A DNA stretch of 36,565 bases, from the NCBI GenBank assembly GCA_031263565.1, contig JAISFR010000094.1:1-36565 (forward strand). Reading direction: 5' to 3'. A model generated the notes under the pieces. The model made no database searches and was not told the DNA's origin. It worked only from the letters and a program-made list of their open reading frames with translations. The position numbers were made by a program, and so were the translations under genes. Position 1 is the first letter of the stretch; each line of letters begins with the position of its first letter. This document shows, one piece after another, positions 26,165-33,932 of this stretch. The DNA comes from Candidatus Adiutrix sp. Its GTDB lineage: Bacteria > Desulfobacterota > Desulfarculia > Adiutricales > Adiutricaceae.

Positions 26165-27876
26165 CGGCCGAAGCCGGCAGCGGGCGCCGCGTTTCCGGCG
26201 GGGAGAGCCGCCAGGGCGACTTCAGGCTCCTTTTGGCCGAACTGACCCAGCATCTCGACCAGGTGCGGCTCTATCTGGGCGAGCCTTCGGTCAAGGCCCG
26301 GGAAGAGCTGCGCCACAAATCGGCCTATATCAGTTCCCTGGCCCTGGTGGTGCATCAGCAGAATTTCGACCTGGAAAGGGAAGACAAGCTCGACGACGAC
26401 CGCCGCCGCTTTCACCGCGGCCTGTCCGCCATCGCCGGGCGCCTCCCCCGCATCGCCGAACTGGCCCTGAACATTGTGCGCCAGTTCGGTCACCTCAGCC
26501 AGCCGTCATTTCTGGATGATTATGACCTGGATGCCTTTTTTGACGAGATCGACCTGGGCCTGGCCATGGTCCGCCCGGCCCTGGAACACCGGAAGCTCAA
26601 ACTGGTGGAACGCCTCTGCCGGGTGGAGGAAGCCCTGGACGCCAGATACGCCGACCGTTTCGCCCGCCTGATAAGGGAGATGGAGGAAGGGCTGGGGCGC
26701 CCCGGCGACCGGGTCACCGCCCTGATGATCGTTCACTATCTTGAGCGCATCGGCGATTTGATTCTGGAGATCGGCGAGGAGATCCTGTTCATCATCCTGG
26801 GCGAGCGACTCAGTTATCCCCAGTATCAGGCCCTGGAAGCGGGCTTTAAGGCCAGCGGCCGGGGCGGCCGGCCGGCGGCCGCGCCCGGGGATTTCCGTTC
26901 CATCTGGAGCGGCCGTTCCGGCTGCCGCATCGGGGTGGTCCGGGGCGGGGAACTGGGCCTGGCCGGGGCTGAGGAGCGGGGCTTTCTGGGTCAGGAGCCG
27001 GTGCTCTTCAAGCACGGGCCCTCGGCCAAGCTGGAAAAGGAGCGGGAAAATCTGGAAATATGGTCCAGGCTGTGGCCCGGGCTGCCGCCGGCCGCCCTGG
27101 CTTACGTCCCGGCCGAGGGGGACGGCGAGGCCGCCCTGGTTCTGGAATACATCCGGGGCGCCACTTTGAAGGACATGTTCCTGCAAAATCCCGGGGCTGA
27201 AGCGCTGCGGGAACTGACCGGGGCTCTGCACCTGGCCGCCGGGCTCTGGCGGGAGACCCGCCTGGAAGAGGAATGCCGGGCCGACTTCGTCCGCCAGGGC
27301 GAAAAGCGCCTGGGGCCGATCCAGGCCCTCTATCCGGATCTGGTCAATTTCAGCGCGGCCGTCGGCGACCTGGAGATAAAATCCTTCAGCGCTCTTTTAA
27401 AGGCGGCCCGGCCTTACGAAGCGGCCCTGCCGGCGCCTTTCACCGTGCGCGTCCACGGCGACTTCAACCTGTCCAACATCATGCGGGATGAAAAAAACGG
27501 CTCCTACCGTTTCATCGACCTCTACCGCAGCCGCCTGTCGGACTATGTCCAGGATCTCTCGGTCATGATCCTCTCCATTCTCCGTCTGCCTTTGACCGGC
27601 GCGGCCGCCCGGCTGGAACTGAGCCGGGCGGCCCGCCTGGTCTACACCTTCGGCCTGGATTTCGCCTCCCAGAACCACGACCCCGGCCTGGAAGCCCGCC
27701 TGGCTTTCGGCCTGGCCCGCTCCTTCCTGACCAGCGCCCGCTTCGAAGCCCGCCGGGGCACGGCGGCCCGCTTCCTGGCCCACTCCCGCTATCTCTGGGA
27801 AAAAATCCTCGATTACGGCCGCACCGGCCGCCCCTGGACCGCCTTCAAGCCCGGCCTGCGGGTCCTGTATTTCTGA
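26161..27876 (+). CDS. PhoU-like domain fused to an aminoglycoside-phosphotransferase-fold kinase
   Basis: This 571-residue protein has two parts. Residues about 15-235 are all-helical with a PhoU/DUF47-like signature, YLERIGDLILEIGEE (193-207). Residues about 250-560 carry an APH-type kinase fold: HGDFNLSN (H432, D434, N439) is the catalytic loop and D453 in FIDLYRS the metal-binding aspartate. PhoU domains sense phosphate or bind phosphate-transport machinery, and APH-fold kinases phosphorylate small molecules or proteins. A nucleotide-dependent phosphate-linked signalling role is inferred. ATG 26161 overlaps the amphi-Trp stop (ATGA). About 330 bases without a gene follow, beginning with a promoter. 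No phosphate transporter gene is in the window. Confidence 0.8.
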   Translation: MTAEAGSGRRVSGGESRQGDFRLLLAELTQHLDQVRLYLGEPSVKAREELRHKSAYISSLALVVHQQNFDLEREDKLDDDRRRFHRGLSAIAGRLPRIAELALNIVRQFGHLSQPSFLDDYDLDAFFDEIDLGLAMVRPALEHRKLKLVERLCRVEEALDARYADRFARLIREMEEGLGRPGDRVTALMIVHYLERIGDLILEIGEEILFIILGERLSYPQYQALEAGFKASGRGGRPAAAPGDFRSIWSGRSGCRIGVVRGGELGLAGAEERGFLGQEPVLFKHGPSAKLEKERENLEIWSRLWPGLPPAALAYVPAEGDGEAALVLEYIRGATLKDMFLQNPGAEALRELTGALHLAAGLWRETRLEEECRADFVRQGEKRLGPIQALYPDLVNFSAAVGDLEIKSFSALLKAARPYEAALPAPFTVRVHGDFNLSNIMRDEKNGSYRFIDLYRSRLSDYVQDLSVMILSILRLPLTGAAARLELSRAARLVYTFGLDFASQNHDPGLEARLAFGLARSFLTSARFEARRGTAARFLAHSRYLWEKILDYGRTGRPWTAFKPGLRVLYF

Positions 27877-27915
27877 AAACCGCGCCTCCCGGCTTAAGAG
27901 GCCCGGGGGTGGCGA

Positions 27916-27969
27916 TTTCAAAACGGGGTTTCAAAATTGCTTGACAAGCAAGTTCAAAGCGGCTATTAT
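27916..27969 (+). promoter_or_regulatory. Strong sigma-70 promoter with overlapping dyad
   Basis: TTGACA (27941-27946), a 17-base spacer and TATTAT (27964-27969) make a near-consensus promoter. A perfect inverted repeat TTGCTTG-A-CAAGCAA (27937-27951) covers the -35 box. Two direct copies of TTTCAAAA (27916-27923 and 27929-27936) lie just upstream. A regulator bound to the dyad would block polymerase, which suggests a repressor site. Confidence 0.7.
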
Positions 27970-28207
27970 ACTTAGAAGATCGTCAGCAAGCGTCTGCTTG
28001 TTTTACAGAGCTGCTGATTTTCGCCGGAAACAGCGCCAACTGTCTTCGGCTTTTTTAGGGCCTTTGCCAGGTGTCTCGGAGAGCCGTCTCCCCGGCCGGC
28101 ATCATCCCTTTCGGAGGTCAAAGGGTCGCCAGCAACATTCTCGGCCGGAGGGGCCTTAGCGGGCGATCATCGCCCGGTAATAAAACTACAGCCATAGGAA
28201 ACAAAAA
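27970..28207 (+). promoter_or_regulatory. Long structured leader upstream of the membrane protein gene
   Basis: No gene is seen in these 238 bases. Three structures are visible: CAAGC-GTCT-GCTTG (27987-28000); a branched element with outer stem CCCCGGCCG (28090-28098) against CGGCC-GGA-GGGG (28142-28153) enclosing CCCTTT/AAAGGG (28106-28111 and 28120-28125); and GGGCGAT-C-ATCGCCC (28161-28175), which ends 32 bases before ATG 28208. It may be a regulatory leader RNA. I recognise no known riboswitch class. Confidence 0.4.
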
Positions 28208-28735
28208 ATGAAAAAATTCAGTGCGCGAGGTCAGCGAACCTTAAAAATAATTCATCTCGTCACCGCCTGTCTCTGGCTCGGCGGCGCGGCGGCCATCAAC
28301 TTGATGATTTTGTGGCTGGGGCCGGGCGAAAGCGGCCCGGAATTGGTCGGCTACGACCTGGCCCGAAAATTCATCGACGATCTGGTCCTCATTCCGGGGG
28401 CCATGGGCTGCCTGCTCAGCGGCCTTTTGATCTGCTGGCTGACCCCCTGGGGCTTTTTCCGGCACCGCTGGGTGGCCGTGAAATGGGTCCTGACCGTGGC
28501 CTGCATTCTCTTCGGCACCTTCTACATGGGGCCGAGGCTCAACGGGCAACACCTGATCAGCCAGGAATTGGGCCTGGCCGCCGTCAGTGATCCGCTTTAT
28601 GTGGCCAACCGGTTCCACAATATCCTGGGGGGCGTGGTTCAGGTCTTGTCTCTCCTGTTCCTGGTGGTCATTTCCGTCCTGAAACCGTGGAAGAAGAAGG
28701 CGGCGCCCAAAATTCCCGCTGGACAGGAGGGCTGA
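28208..28735 (+). CDS. Four-helix inner-membrane protein (DUF2269-like)
   Basis: A 175-residue membrane protein with four hydrophobic helices (about 12-36, 58-79, 89-108, 139-159). The first helix contains LKIIHLVTACLWLGG and the last follows ANRFHNILGG. This arrangement, with conserved His residues in helix 1 and near helix 4, resembles DUF2269/CopD-like proteins, some of which bind haem or metals. The function is unknown. It is transcribed from the promoter at 27941 through a 230-base leader. It lies 126 bases before the NfnA gene, on the same strand, so a link to electron transfer is possible but not shown. Confidence 0.65.
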   Translation: MKKFSARGQRTLKIIHLVTACLWLGGAAAINLMILWLGPGESGPELVGYDLARKFIDDLVLIPGAMGCLLSGLLICWLTPWGFFRHRWVAVKWVLTVACILFGTFYMGPRLNGQHLISQELGLAAVSDPLYVANRFHNILGGVVQVLSLLFLVVISVLKPWKKKAAPKIPAGQEG

Positions 28736-28861
28736 TTTCGGATACTATAGAAAAATAAACTCTAGAAACTCCAGGGGGCGGCGGGCCGGACGACAACCGG
28801 GCAATCGGCCGGCCCCGGCCTTTGATCAGGCTCCCTGCGGGGCGCTGAGGGGAGGGGCGCT

Positions 28862-29719
28862 ATGTACAAGATTGTGAAACGTCGGGAAATGGCCCAGGGG
28901 ACCGTGGTGCTCAACGAGATAGAGGCCCCCCTGATCGCCAGGAAGGCCCGGCCCGGGCAGTTCGTCATCTTAAGGGCCAACGAAACCGGGGAACGGGTGC
29001 CCCTGACCATGGCCGAAGCCAACGCGGACCAGGGCCGCATCACCGTCATCTATCAGGTGGTCGGCAAATCCACCAAGCTCTTCCGGGATCTGGACGAGGG
29101 CCAGGCCTATCTGGACGTGGTCGGTCCCCTGGGCCGGCCCACCCACATTGAAAAGCGGCCCGGCCTGGCGCTGGTGGTGGGCGGGGGCACCGGCGTGGCC
29201 GTGGTCCACAACATCGCCAAGGGCTTCAAGGCCGCCGGCAACCGGGTCATTTCCATCATCGGCGCCCGGACCAGGGACCTTTTGATCATGGAGGACATGA
29301 TGGCCGCCGCCTCCGAAAAACTGGAGGTCTGCACCGACGACGGCAGTTACGGTCACCACGGCTTTGTCACCAATGTGCTGAAAGACTATCTGGAAGGCCG
29401 GGAGAAAGTCAGCGAGGTGATCTGCGCCGGCCCGGCCCCCATGATGCGTTTTGTGGCCAAGATGACCGCCGGATATAATATCCCCACCCTGGTCAGCCTC
29501 AACGCCATCATGATCGACGCCACCGGCATGTGCGGCTGCTGCCGGGTTTCCATCGGCGGCCGGACCAGGTTCACCTGCGTCGACGGCCCCGAATTCGACG
29601 GGCACCAGGTGGACTGGGACGAGTTCATGCAGCGCCTGACGGCCTACAAGCCCCAGGAATTCATTTCCGCCGAGCAGTACGACGCCGGCCACCCCTGCAA
29701 AATCGGCCGCGGCCGCTAG
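28862..29719 (+). CDS. nfnA: NfnA/SudB-type ferredoxin:NAD(P) oxidoreductase FAD subunit
   Basis: A 285-residue protein of the sulfide/dihydroorotate-dehydrogenase-like electron transfer family. The N-terminal half binds FAD. A GGGTGVAVVHNIAKG loop (about 108-122) binds NAD(H). A [2Fe-2S] cluster is held by TGMCGCCR (C224, C227) and C239 in FTCVDGPEF. With the downstream gene it forms the NfnAB complex, which couples NADH and reduced ferredoxin to NADP+ reduction (electron bifurcation) in anaerobes. The ribosome site GGGGAGGGG precedes ATG 28862. The partner starts 23 bases downstream. A sulfur-related (SudAB) role is possible in Desulfobacterota. Confidence 0.9.
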   Translation: MYKIVKRREMAQGTVVLNEIEAPLIARKARPGQFVILRANETGERVPLTMAEANADQGRITVIYQVVGKSTKLFRDLDEGQAYLDVVGPLGRPTHIEKRPGLALVVGGGTGVAVVHNIAKGFKAAGNRVISIIGARTRDLLIMEDMMAAASEKLEVCTDDGSYGHHGFVTNVLKDYLEGREKVSEVICAGPAPMMRFVAKMTAGYNIPTLVSLNAIMIDATGMCGCCRVSIGGRTRFTCVDGPEFDGHQVDWDEFMQRLTAYKPQEFISAEQYDAGHPCKIGRGR

Positions 29720-29742
29720 TACCCCGTTAATGAGGTGCCTGT

Positions 29743-31134
29743 ATGAGTGAACAAATACCTCGTCAAGCCATGCCTGAGCAGCCCGCTCAAGAGCGCCGTC
29801 ATAATTTCAAGGAAGTGCCTCTGGGCTACAGCCCGGAAATGGCCCGGCTGGAAGCCGGGCGCTGCCTTCAGTGCAAGAAGCCGGCCTGTGTCGAAGGCTG
29901 CCCGGTGGGCATCGATATCCCCGGCTTTATCCTGCCCATCCGGGAAGGCGACCTGCCGGCCGCGGTGGCCAGGCTGGCCGAGCGCACGGCCCTCCCGGCC
30001 GTCTGCGGCCGGGTCTGCCCCCAGGAATCCCAGTGCGAGGCCAGGTGCCTTCTGGGCAGGAAGGGCGAGCCGGTGGCCATCGGCCGGCTGGAACGTTTCG
30101 CGGCCGACTGGGCCCGGGACAACGACCACCGGGTCATTCCGCCCAAGGCGCCCCCCACCGGCAAGAAGGTGGCCGTCATCGGCTCCGGCCCGTCCGGCCT
30201 GACCGTGGCCGGCGACCTGATCCTCAAGGGGCACGAAGTGACCGTCTTTGAGGCTCTGCACCAGCCCGGCGGCGTCCTGGTCTACGGCATCCCCGAATTC
30301 CGCCTGCCGAAGGCCATTGTGCGGCGCGAGTGCGACAACCTGGCCGCCCTGGGGGTCAAGTTCGAGCTCAACGCGGTCATCGGCCGCCTTCAGACCGTCG
30401 ACGAACTTTTGGAGGAATACGACGCGGCCTTCATCGCCGTGGGCGCCGGCACCCCGACCATGCTCGATATTCCCGGGGAAAACCTGGTGGGCGTCTTTTC
30501 GGCCAACGAATACCTGACCCGCTCCAACCTGATGAAGGCCTACCGTTTTCCGGAATACGACACGCCCATGTATCAGGGCAAGAAAGTGGCCGTCTTCGGG
30601 GCCGGCAACGTGGCCATGGACGCCGCCCGCAGCGCCCTGCGCCTGGGGGCCGAGGACGTCAAGATCGTCTATCGCCGCGGCCGTGACGAGATCCCGGCCC
30701 GGGCCGAGGAAGTGCATCACGCCGAAGAGGAAGGCGTGGAACTGCGTCTCCTGTCCGCGCCCCTGGAATTCATCGGCGACGACCAGGCCCGCCTGACCGG
30801 GGTCAGGCTCCAGAAAATGGAACTGGGCGAACCGGACGCCTCCGGCCGCCGTCGCCCGGAGCCCCTGGCCGGCTCGGAATACGAGCTGGACCTCAACCTG
30901 GCGGTGGTGGCTGTGGGCACGGCTTCCAACCCGCTCATTACGGCCACCACCCCGGGCCTGGCCACCAATAAGCGGGGCTATATCCTGGCCGAGGAGGCCA
31001 CCGGCAAGACCAGGAAAGGCCGGGTCTGGGCCGGCGGCGACATCGTCACCGGCGCGGCCACGGTTATTCTGGCCATGGGCGCCGGCCGCACGGCCGCCGA
31101 TTCCATGCATCAGTACCTGAGCTGGGGTTGGTAA
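29743..31134 (+). CDS. nfnB: NfnB/GltD-like NADPH-dependent flavoprotein with two Fe-S clusters
   Basis: A 463-residue GltD-like subunit. N-terminal cysteines C41, C44, C49, C53 and C88, C92, C98, C102 bind two [4Fe-4S] clusters. FAD is bound at GSGPSG (147-152) and NADPH at FGAGNVAMD (about 285-293). It forms NfnAB with the preceding protein; the name 'glutamate synthase small subunit' is common for it, but no large glutamate synthase subunit is nearby. It shares the motif KMELGEPDASGR with the central module of YgfK (6410-9709), marking them as paralogues. Stop at 31132-31134; no strong terminator follows. Confidence 0.9.
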   Translation: MSEQIPRQAMPEQPAQERRHNFKEVPLGYSPEMARLEAGRCLQCKKPACVEGCPVGIDIPGFILPIREGDLPAAVARLAERTALPAVCGRVCPQESQCEARCLLGRKGEPVAIGRLERFAADWARDNDHRVIPPKAPPTGKKVAVIGSGPSGLTVAGDLILKGHEVTVFEALHQPGGVLVYGIPEFRLPKAIVRRECDNLAALGVKFELNAVIGRLQTVDELLEEYDAAFIAVGAGTPTMLDIPGENLVGVFSANEYLTRSNLMKAYRFPEYDTPMYQGKKVAVFGAGNVAMDAARSALRLGAEDVKIVYRRGRDEIPARAEEVHHAEEEGVELRLLSAPLEFIGDDQARLTGVRLQKMELGEPDASGRRRPEPLAGSEYELDLNLAVVAVGTASNPLITATTPGLATNKRGYILAEEATGKTRKGRVWAGGDIVTGAATVILAMGAGRTAADSMHQYLSWGW

Positions 31135-31414
31135 ATCGGGCTGAGATAATCATGCGGTTTGCGTCATTACATATCCATCAGTATTCGTCAAGGAACAATG
31201 ACCAGGCCGACCCCTCCACCAGACCGGCGACGAAGCGGCAAATAATTACAGAGCCGTCAACCTTTTTAAGACCGGAAAAAGTTTAAAGGAGCGTCTGCTC
31301 GCCATTAACGCCGGGATAGGCATTGTCCATAAATAACCTGTACATCTCCCTGGCGGCGTTGCTCCCGCTTTTGCCGCTAACAAACCGGCCAAAGCCGGAG
31401 CACCTTGCCGGCGC
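31135..31414 (-). other. Gap with a possible gene remnant
   Basis: This gap holds no complete gene. On the - strand, directly after and in frame with the GyrI-like stop codon, 43 codons (31414 down to 31286) read FGRFVSGKSGSNAAREMYRL and on to NAYPGVNGEQTLL before a TAA. The composition looks protein-like, but there is no start codon or ribosome site. It may be the tail of a lost gene or chance. Nothing else recognisable is present. Confidence 0.3.
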
Positions 31415-31879
31415 CTATTTTTTCGCCAGAGGCATAAAAATTTCAAGCGGGGCGACAACGGTCCAGCCGGACGGATAAATTTCAAAGCAGGGGGCCTCGG
31501 CCCTGTAGGAATAGGAGGTCTGGTTTTCAAACCAGTCCGTGTAAATAAAAGTGTACGCCTCGCTCAACTTATCCAGGTTTGGCGCCGTGATTTTGGCGTA
31601 ACTGCCGGCCGGAATTTCGATGGTCTCCAGCCCCGCCGGGACGGGCCTGGCCGGGTCAAATTCAATCGTGGCCCAATAATCAAACTCATTGTCGTTCAGC
31701 ATTACGGAAAGACCATACGAGTCATTGCCGCAGTCTGGCGAAATCTCGCTCAGACGGGCCTGGAGTTCTTGCCAGATGGCCGGGCAGTCGATTCCGGCCT
31801 TCTCCTTTGAGGTTCGAATCTTAATCCCCGCCAGGCTTTTATCAGGATAATCGACGATGTTCACATCATATTTGCTCAT
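31415..31879 (-). CDS. GyrI-like small-molecule-binding domain protein
   Basis: A 154-residue stand-alone GyrI/AraC-effector-binding domain. It has the start typical of the fold (YDVNIVDYPDKSLAGIKIRT), a central YGLSVMLND region, an AGSYAKITAP strand, and ends EIFMPLAKK as such domains normally do. These proteins bind or hydrolyse hydrophobic or cationic small molecules. There is no DNA-binding part. The ATG at 31879 follows GGGGAG. It lies 18 bases after the PNPOx-like gene on the same strand, so they are cotranscribed and divergent from the WYL regulator at 32604, which may control both. Confidence 0.75.
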   Translation of the reverse strand: MSKYDVNIVDYPDKSLAGIKIRTSKEKAGIDCPAIWQELQARLSEISPDCGNDSYGLSVMLNDNEFDYWATIEFDPARPVPAGLETIEIPAGSYAKITAPNLDKLSEAYTFIYTDWFENQTSYSYRAEAPCFEIYPSGWTVVAPLEIFMPLAKK

Positions 31880-31897
31880 ATTGCCACTCCCCGCCTC

Positions 31898-32314
31898 TCA
31901 AATAGCCAGCTTTTCTTTGCCGGCCTGACTTTGCAAAGTGCCTGACTCGGCGGTGAACTTCAGAACCCCCAAGTCGGGATCGTCCCTGCCGCCGGGGAAA
32001 TAGCAGGCGTAATCGTCACGCCAGACCGCGGCTTTCGACTCCGCATCGTCGAGAAGTTCGATTTTGCCCCGCAGACGCAGTTCCATATAGCTTGGCGTGT
32101 CCTCAAGATCGGTGGCGTACAAGAGGCATTCGGGGTTCTTCGACAACTGCCGGTATTTGTCGCTGAGTTTGCAAGTCATCATCCACAGGGTCGGCCCTTC
32201 GGATTTGGCTATGGCCATGGCCCGCGCATCCGGCTTTCCCGTTTCGTCAATGGTGATCAGAAACACCGCTTTCTCCGGCCCTAAAAGTCTTTTGGCCTCG
32301 TCCAGTTTATTCAT
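31898..32314 (-). CDS. Pyridoxamine 5'-phosphate oxidase-fold protein
   Basis: A 138-residue split-barrel flavoprotein of the PNPOx-like family (general-stress-protein-26 type). Its fold pattern is FLITIDETGKPDARAMAI, LWMMTCKLSDKYRQLSKNP and YMELRLRGKIELLDD. Such proteins bind FMN or a similar flavin and reduce small molecules; true pyridoxamine oxidases are longer, so vitamin B6 synthesis is unlikely. A GGAGG ribosome site precedes ATG 32314. It is the first gene of a two-gene unit with the GyrI-like protein. The pairing with a drug- or effector-binding domain suggests detoxification of a small molecule; this is inference. Confidence 0.75.
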   Translation of the reverse strand: MNKLDEAKRLLGPEKAVFLITIDETGKPDARAMAIAKSEGPTLWMMTCKLSDKYRQLSKNPECLLYATDLEDTPSYMELRLRGKIELLDDAESKAAVWRDDYACYFPGGRDDPDLGVLKFTAESGTLQSQAGKEKLAI

Positions 32315-32350
32315 AATCGATCCTCCTTAATATTTCGCCATATGCGGCGA

Positions 32351-32518
32351 TTATGGGTTCGCCTTAATTAAGGCCTTTGCAGCAAGAACAGCCCCATTTT
32401 CAAGGGTTTTGGCGATCAGCGGCCGCGTTCGGGCCGCATCTTCACCGAACCGGCCGCTGCCGCCGATAAAAGCAGAAAAAGCGTTTCGCCCTTGGCCGCT
32501 ATTTTCCCAGCCTTTCTT
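32351..32518 (-). pseudogene. 55-codon gene remnant (C-terminal fragment)
   Basis: A - strand frame with no start codon reads RNAFSAFIGGSGRFGEDAAR, then TRPLIAKTLENG, and ends ALIKANP followed by TAA. The composition and continuous sense suggest the tail of a lost enzyme. An in-frame TGA (32519-32521) closes it upstream. It lies between the PNPOx-like gene and the WYL promoter. I cannot name the family; a flavodoxin- or reductase-like tail is only a guess. The rest of the gap 32315-32603 holds regulatory sites. Confidence 0.4.
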
Positions 32519-32524
32519 TCAGGC

Positions 32525-32579
32525 TTGACCGTAACGTTGAGCCTGAGTATAAAATACAAATACTGACAATAGCCTGTCA
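32525..32579 (+). promoter_or_regulatory. Promoter and operator of the WYL regulator
   Basis: TTGACC (32525-32530), a 17-base spacer and TATAAA (32548-32553) form a strong promoter for the regulator. The dyad TGACA-N6-TGTCA (32564-32579) lies just downstream of the expected start point, where binding would block elongation. This suggests autoregulation by the WYL protein. Confidence 0.55.
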
Positions 32580-32603
32580 TGATTAATGCCGTTATGGTGA
32601 AAA

Positions 32604-33530
32604 ATGAAACTGGCCAGAATAGTCGCCATTATTATGCTTCTTCTTCAGCACAAAAAAATGACCGCCGCCAGACTGGCTGAGATGTTTGAAGTGAATATCC
32701 GCACCATCTATAGGGATATCGAAACCATCAATCTGGCCGGAATTCCCATAAGCACCAGCACCGGGGCCAAGGGCGGCATCAGCATCATGGAGGAATACAA
32801 GGTGGAGAAAGGCCTCTTCACCGCTTCCGACATCACTTCTCTACTTATCGCCCTCGGCAGTTCCCCGCTGACCAATGAAGAGCTTGCCACCACCATCGCG
32901 AAAATAAAAGGCCTGGCGCCTGAAGAACGAATGAGGAATATCGAGTTCAAAGCCAGGCAGATCGTGGTCGATCACCGCCCCTGGTACGGCCACCGGCCGC
33001 TCGGCACCATATTCAAGGAAATAAAAGCGGCCCTGGACGGTAACTGTTTGGCCTCTTTTCAGTATTATGACGGGGGAGGCCGGGAAAGCCGGAGAACGGT
33101 GGAGCCTTATCAACTGATGCTGAAAAACTCCAACTGGTATTTATTGGCCTATTGCACTCTGCGGCAGGATTTCAGGCTGTTTCGGCTGTCCAGAATGTCT
33201 GAACTTCAGGTGCCGGGCGAAACCTTCAGCCCAAGAAATTTCGAATACGAAGCATCGGATGCGCCCGAAAGGCCCCGCGAAATAACGGTCAGACTCTTGG
33301 TCGACGAATCGCTCAAAGGGCCGATGGCTGATTTCTGCGGCCTGAAGAATCTTCAGCCCTGTGGCGACAGTAAAATTTTGGTGGACTTCCCGTTCATTGA
33401 AAGTGACTTTGGTTACGGGATGCTGCTGGGCTTCGGCGACAAATGCCAGTGTCTGGAACCGGAAACGGTGCTCCAGGAGATCAAACGCCGGGCCGCCGAT
33501 CTTTTGGCGCTCTACAGCCATGACAGGTAG
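32604..33530 (+). CDS. YafY-family WYL-domain transcriptional regulator
   Basis: A 308-residue regulator. The N-terminal helix-turn-helix (about 1-60) reads TAARLAEMFEVNIRTIYRDI. A WYL domain (about 140-220) contains VEPYQLMLKNSNWYLLAYC, and a WCX-type C-terminal domain (about 230-305) follows. WYL domains bind nucleic acid or small ligands and tune repression or activation. The gene is divergent from the PNPOx-like/GyrI-like pair, which it probably controls. It has its own promoter and a possible operator dyad at 32564-32579. Length is usual for the family. Confidence 0.85.
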   Translation: MKLARIVAIIMLLLQHKKMTAARLAEMFEVNIRTIYRDIETINLAGIPISTSTGAKGGISIMEEYKVEKGLFTASDITSLLIALGSSPLTNEELATTIAKIKGLAPEERMRNIEFKARQIVVDHRPWYGHRPLGTIFKEIKAALDGNCLASFQYYDGGGRESRRTVEPYQLMLKNSNWYLLAYCTLRQDFRLFRLSRMSELQVPGETFSPRNFEYEASDAPERPREITVRLLVDESLKGPMADFCGLKNLQPCGDSKILVDFPFIESDFGYGMLLGFGDKCQCLEPETVLQEIKRRAADLLALYSHDR

Positions 33531-33932
33531 ACGACAAATGTTGTAGAGATCACGCCGGCTGATAAATACGGCGAGGTGGTGCGGGAGGAAGGCTGGGCTG
33601 CCCCCGCCTCCTGCCCGCTATACCTCATACCCAGGCGGCCGGAATGCTCCAGGCTTTCTCCGTGAGCGGCAGGGCCCGGCCGATAAAGTCAAAGTCAAAC
33701 AACAGCTTCGCCAGAGCTTTATCGGGGGCCATAGCCTAAAAAATGAACCGGCCCGCCAGGAACTGAAAGTACAAATAGTCAGGTAATTCAGGGGACAGTA
33801 TATATATTTCTGCTTGACACCGGCCCCCCCTATAGTGTAACTGTACTGATATGGCGGGGACAGGCCCCGGGAAGCCAGGGCGAAAGCCCGCGGCCCGGCA
33901 AACAAGCCTACGGTCCCCGGAAGGCGGCGGCT
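33531..33932. other. Gap with remnant and repeat sequence
   Basis: No complete gene. On the - strand 33625-33732 a short frame begins MAPDKALAKLLFDFDFIGRA and ends IPAAWV, without a ribosome site; it looks like the tail of a lost gene. From 33789 onward is repeat-like sequence with the motif GGGGACAG (33791 and about 33856), see the inverted repeat entry. A TTGACA at 33814-33819 lacks a well-spaced -10. Confidence 0.35.
33789..33801 (+). repeat. Left 13-bp inverted repeat of the accessory segment
   Basis: CAGGGGACAGTAT at 33789-33801 is the exact reverse complement of ATACTGTCCCCTG at 35768-35780. The pair brackets about 1.97 kb containing the membrane protein and ankyrin genes. The motif resembles repeats often seen next to REP-associated tyrosine transposases. 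No transposase is present here. Confidence 0.55.

Noticed and set aside
27970-28207. Known riboswitch in the leader
   Set aside because: I compared it by eye with the common classes (TPP, SAM, cobalamin, cyclic-di-GMP, fluoride, purine) and found no conserved core. It is kept only as an unidentified structured leader.
31415-31417. Possible pyrrolysine or readthrough at the GyrI-like TAG
   Set aside because: The protein already ends in the usual family way (EIFMPLAKK), and one in-frame extension is weak evidence. No pyrrolysine genes are in the window.
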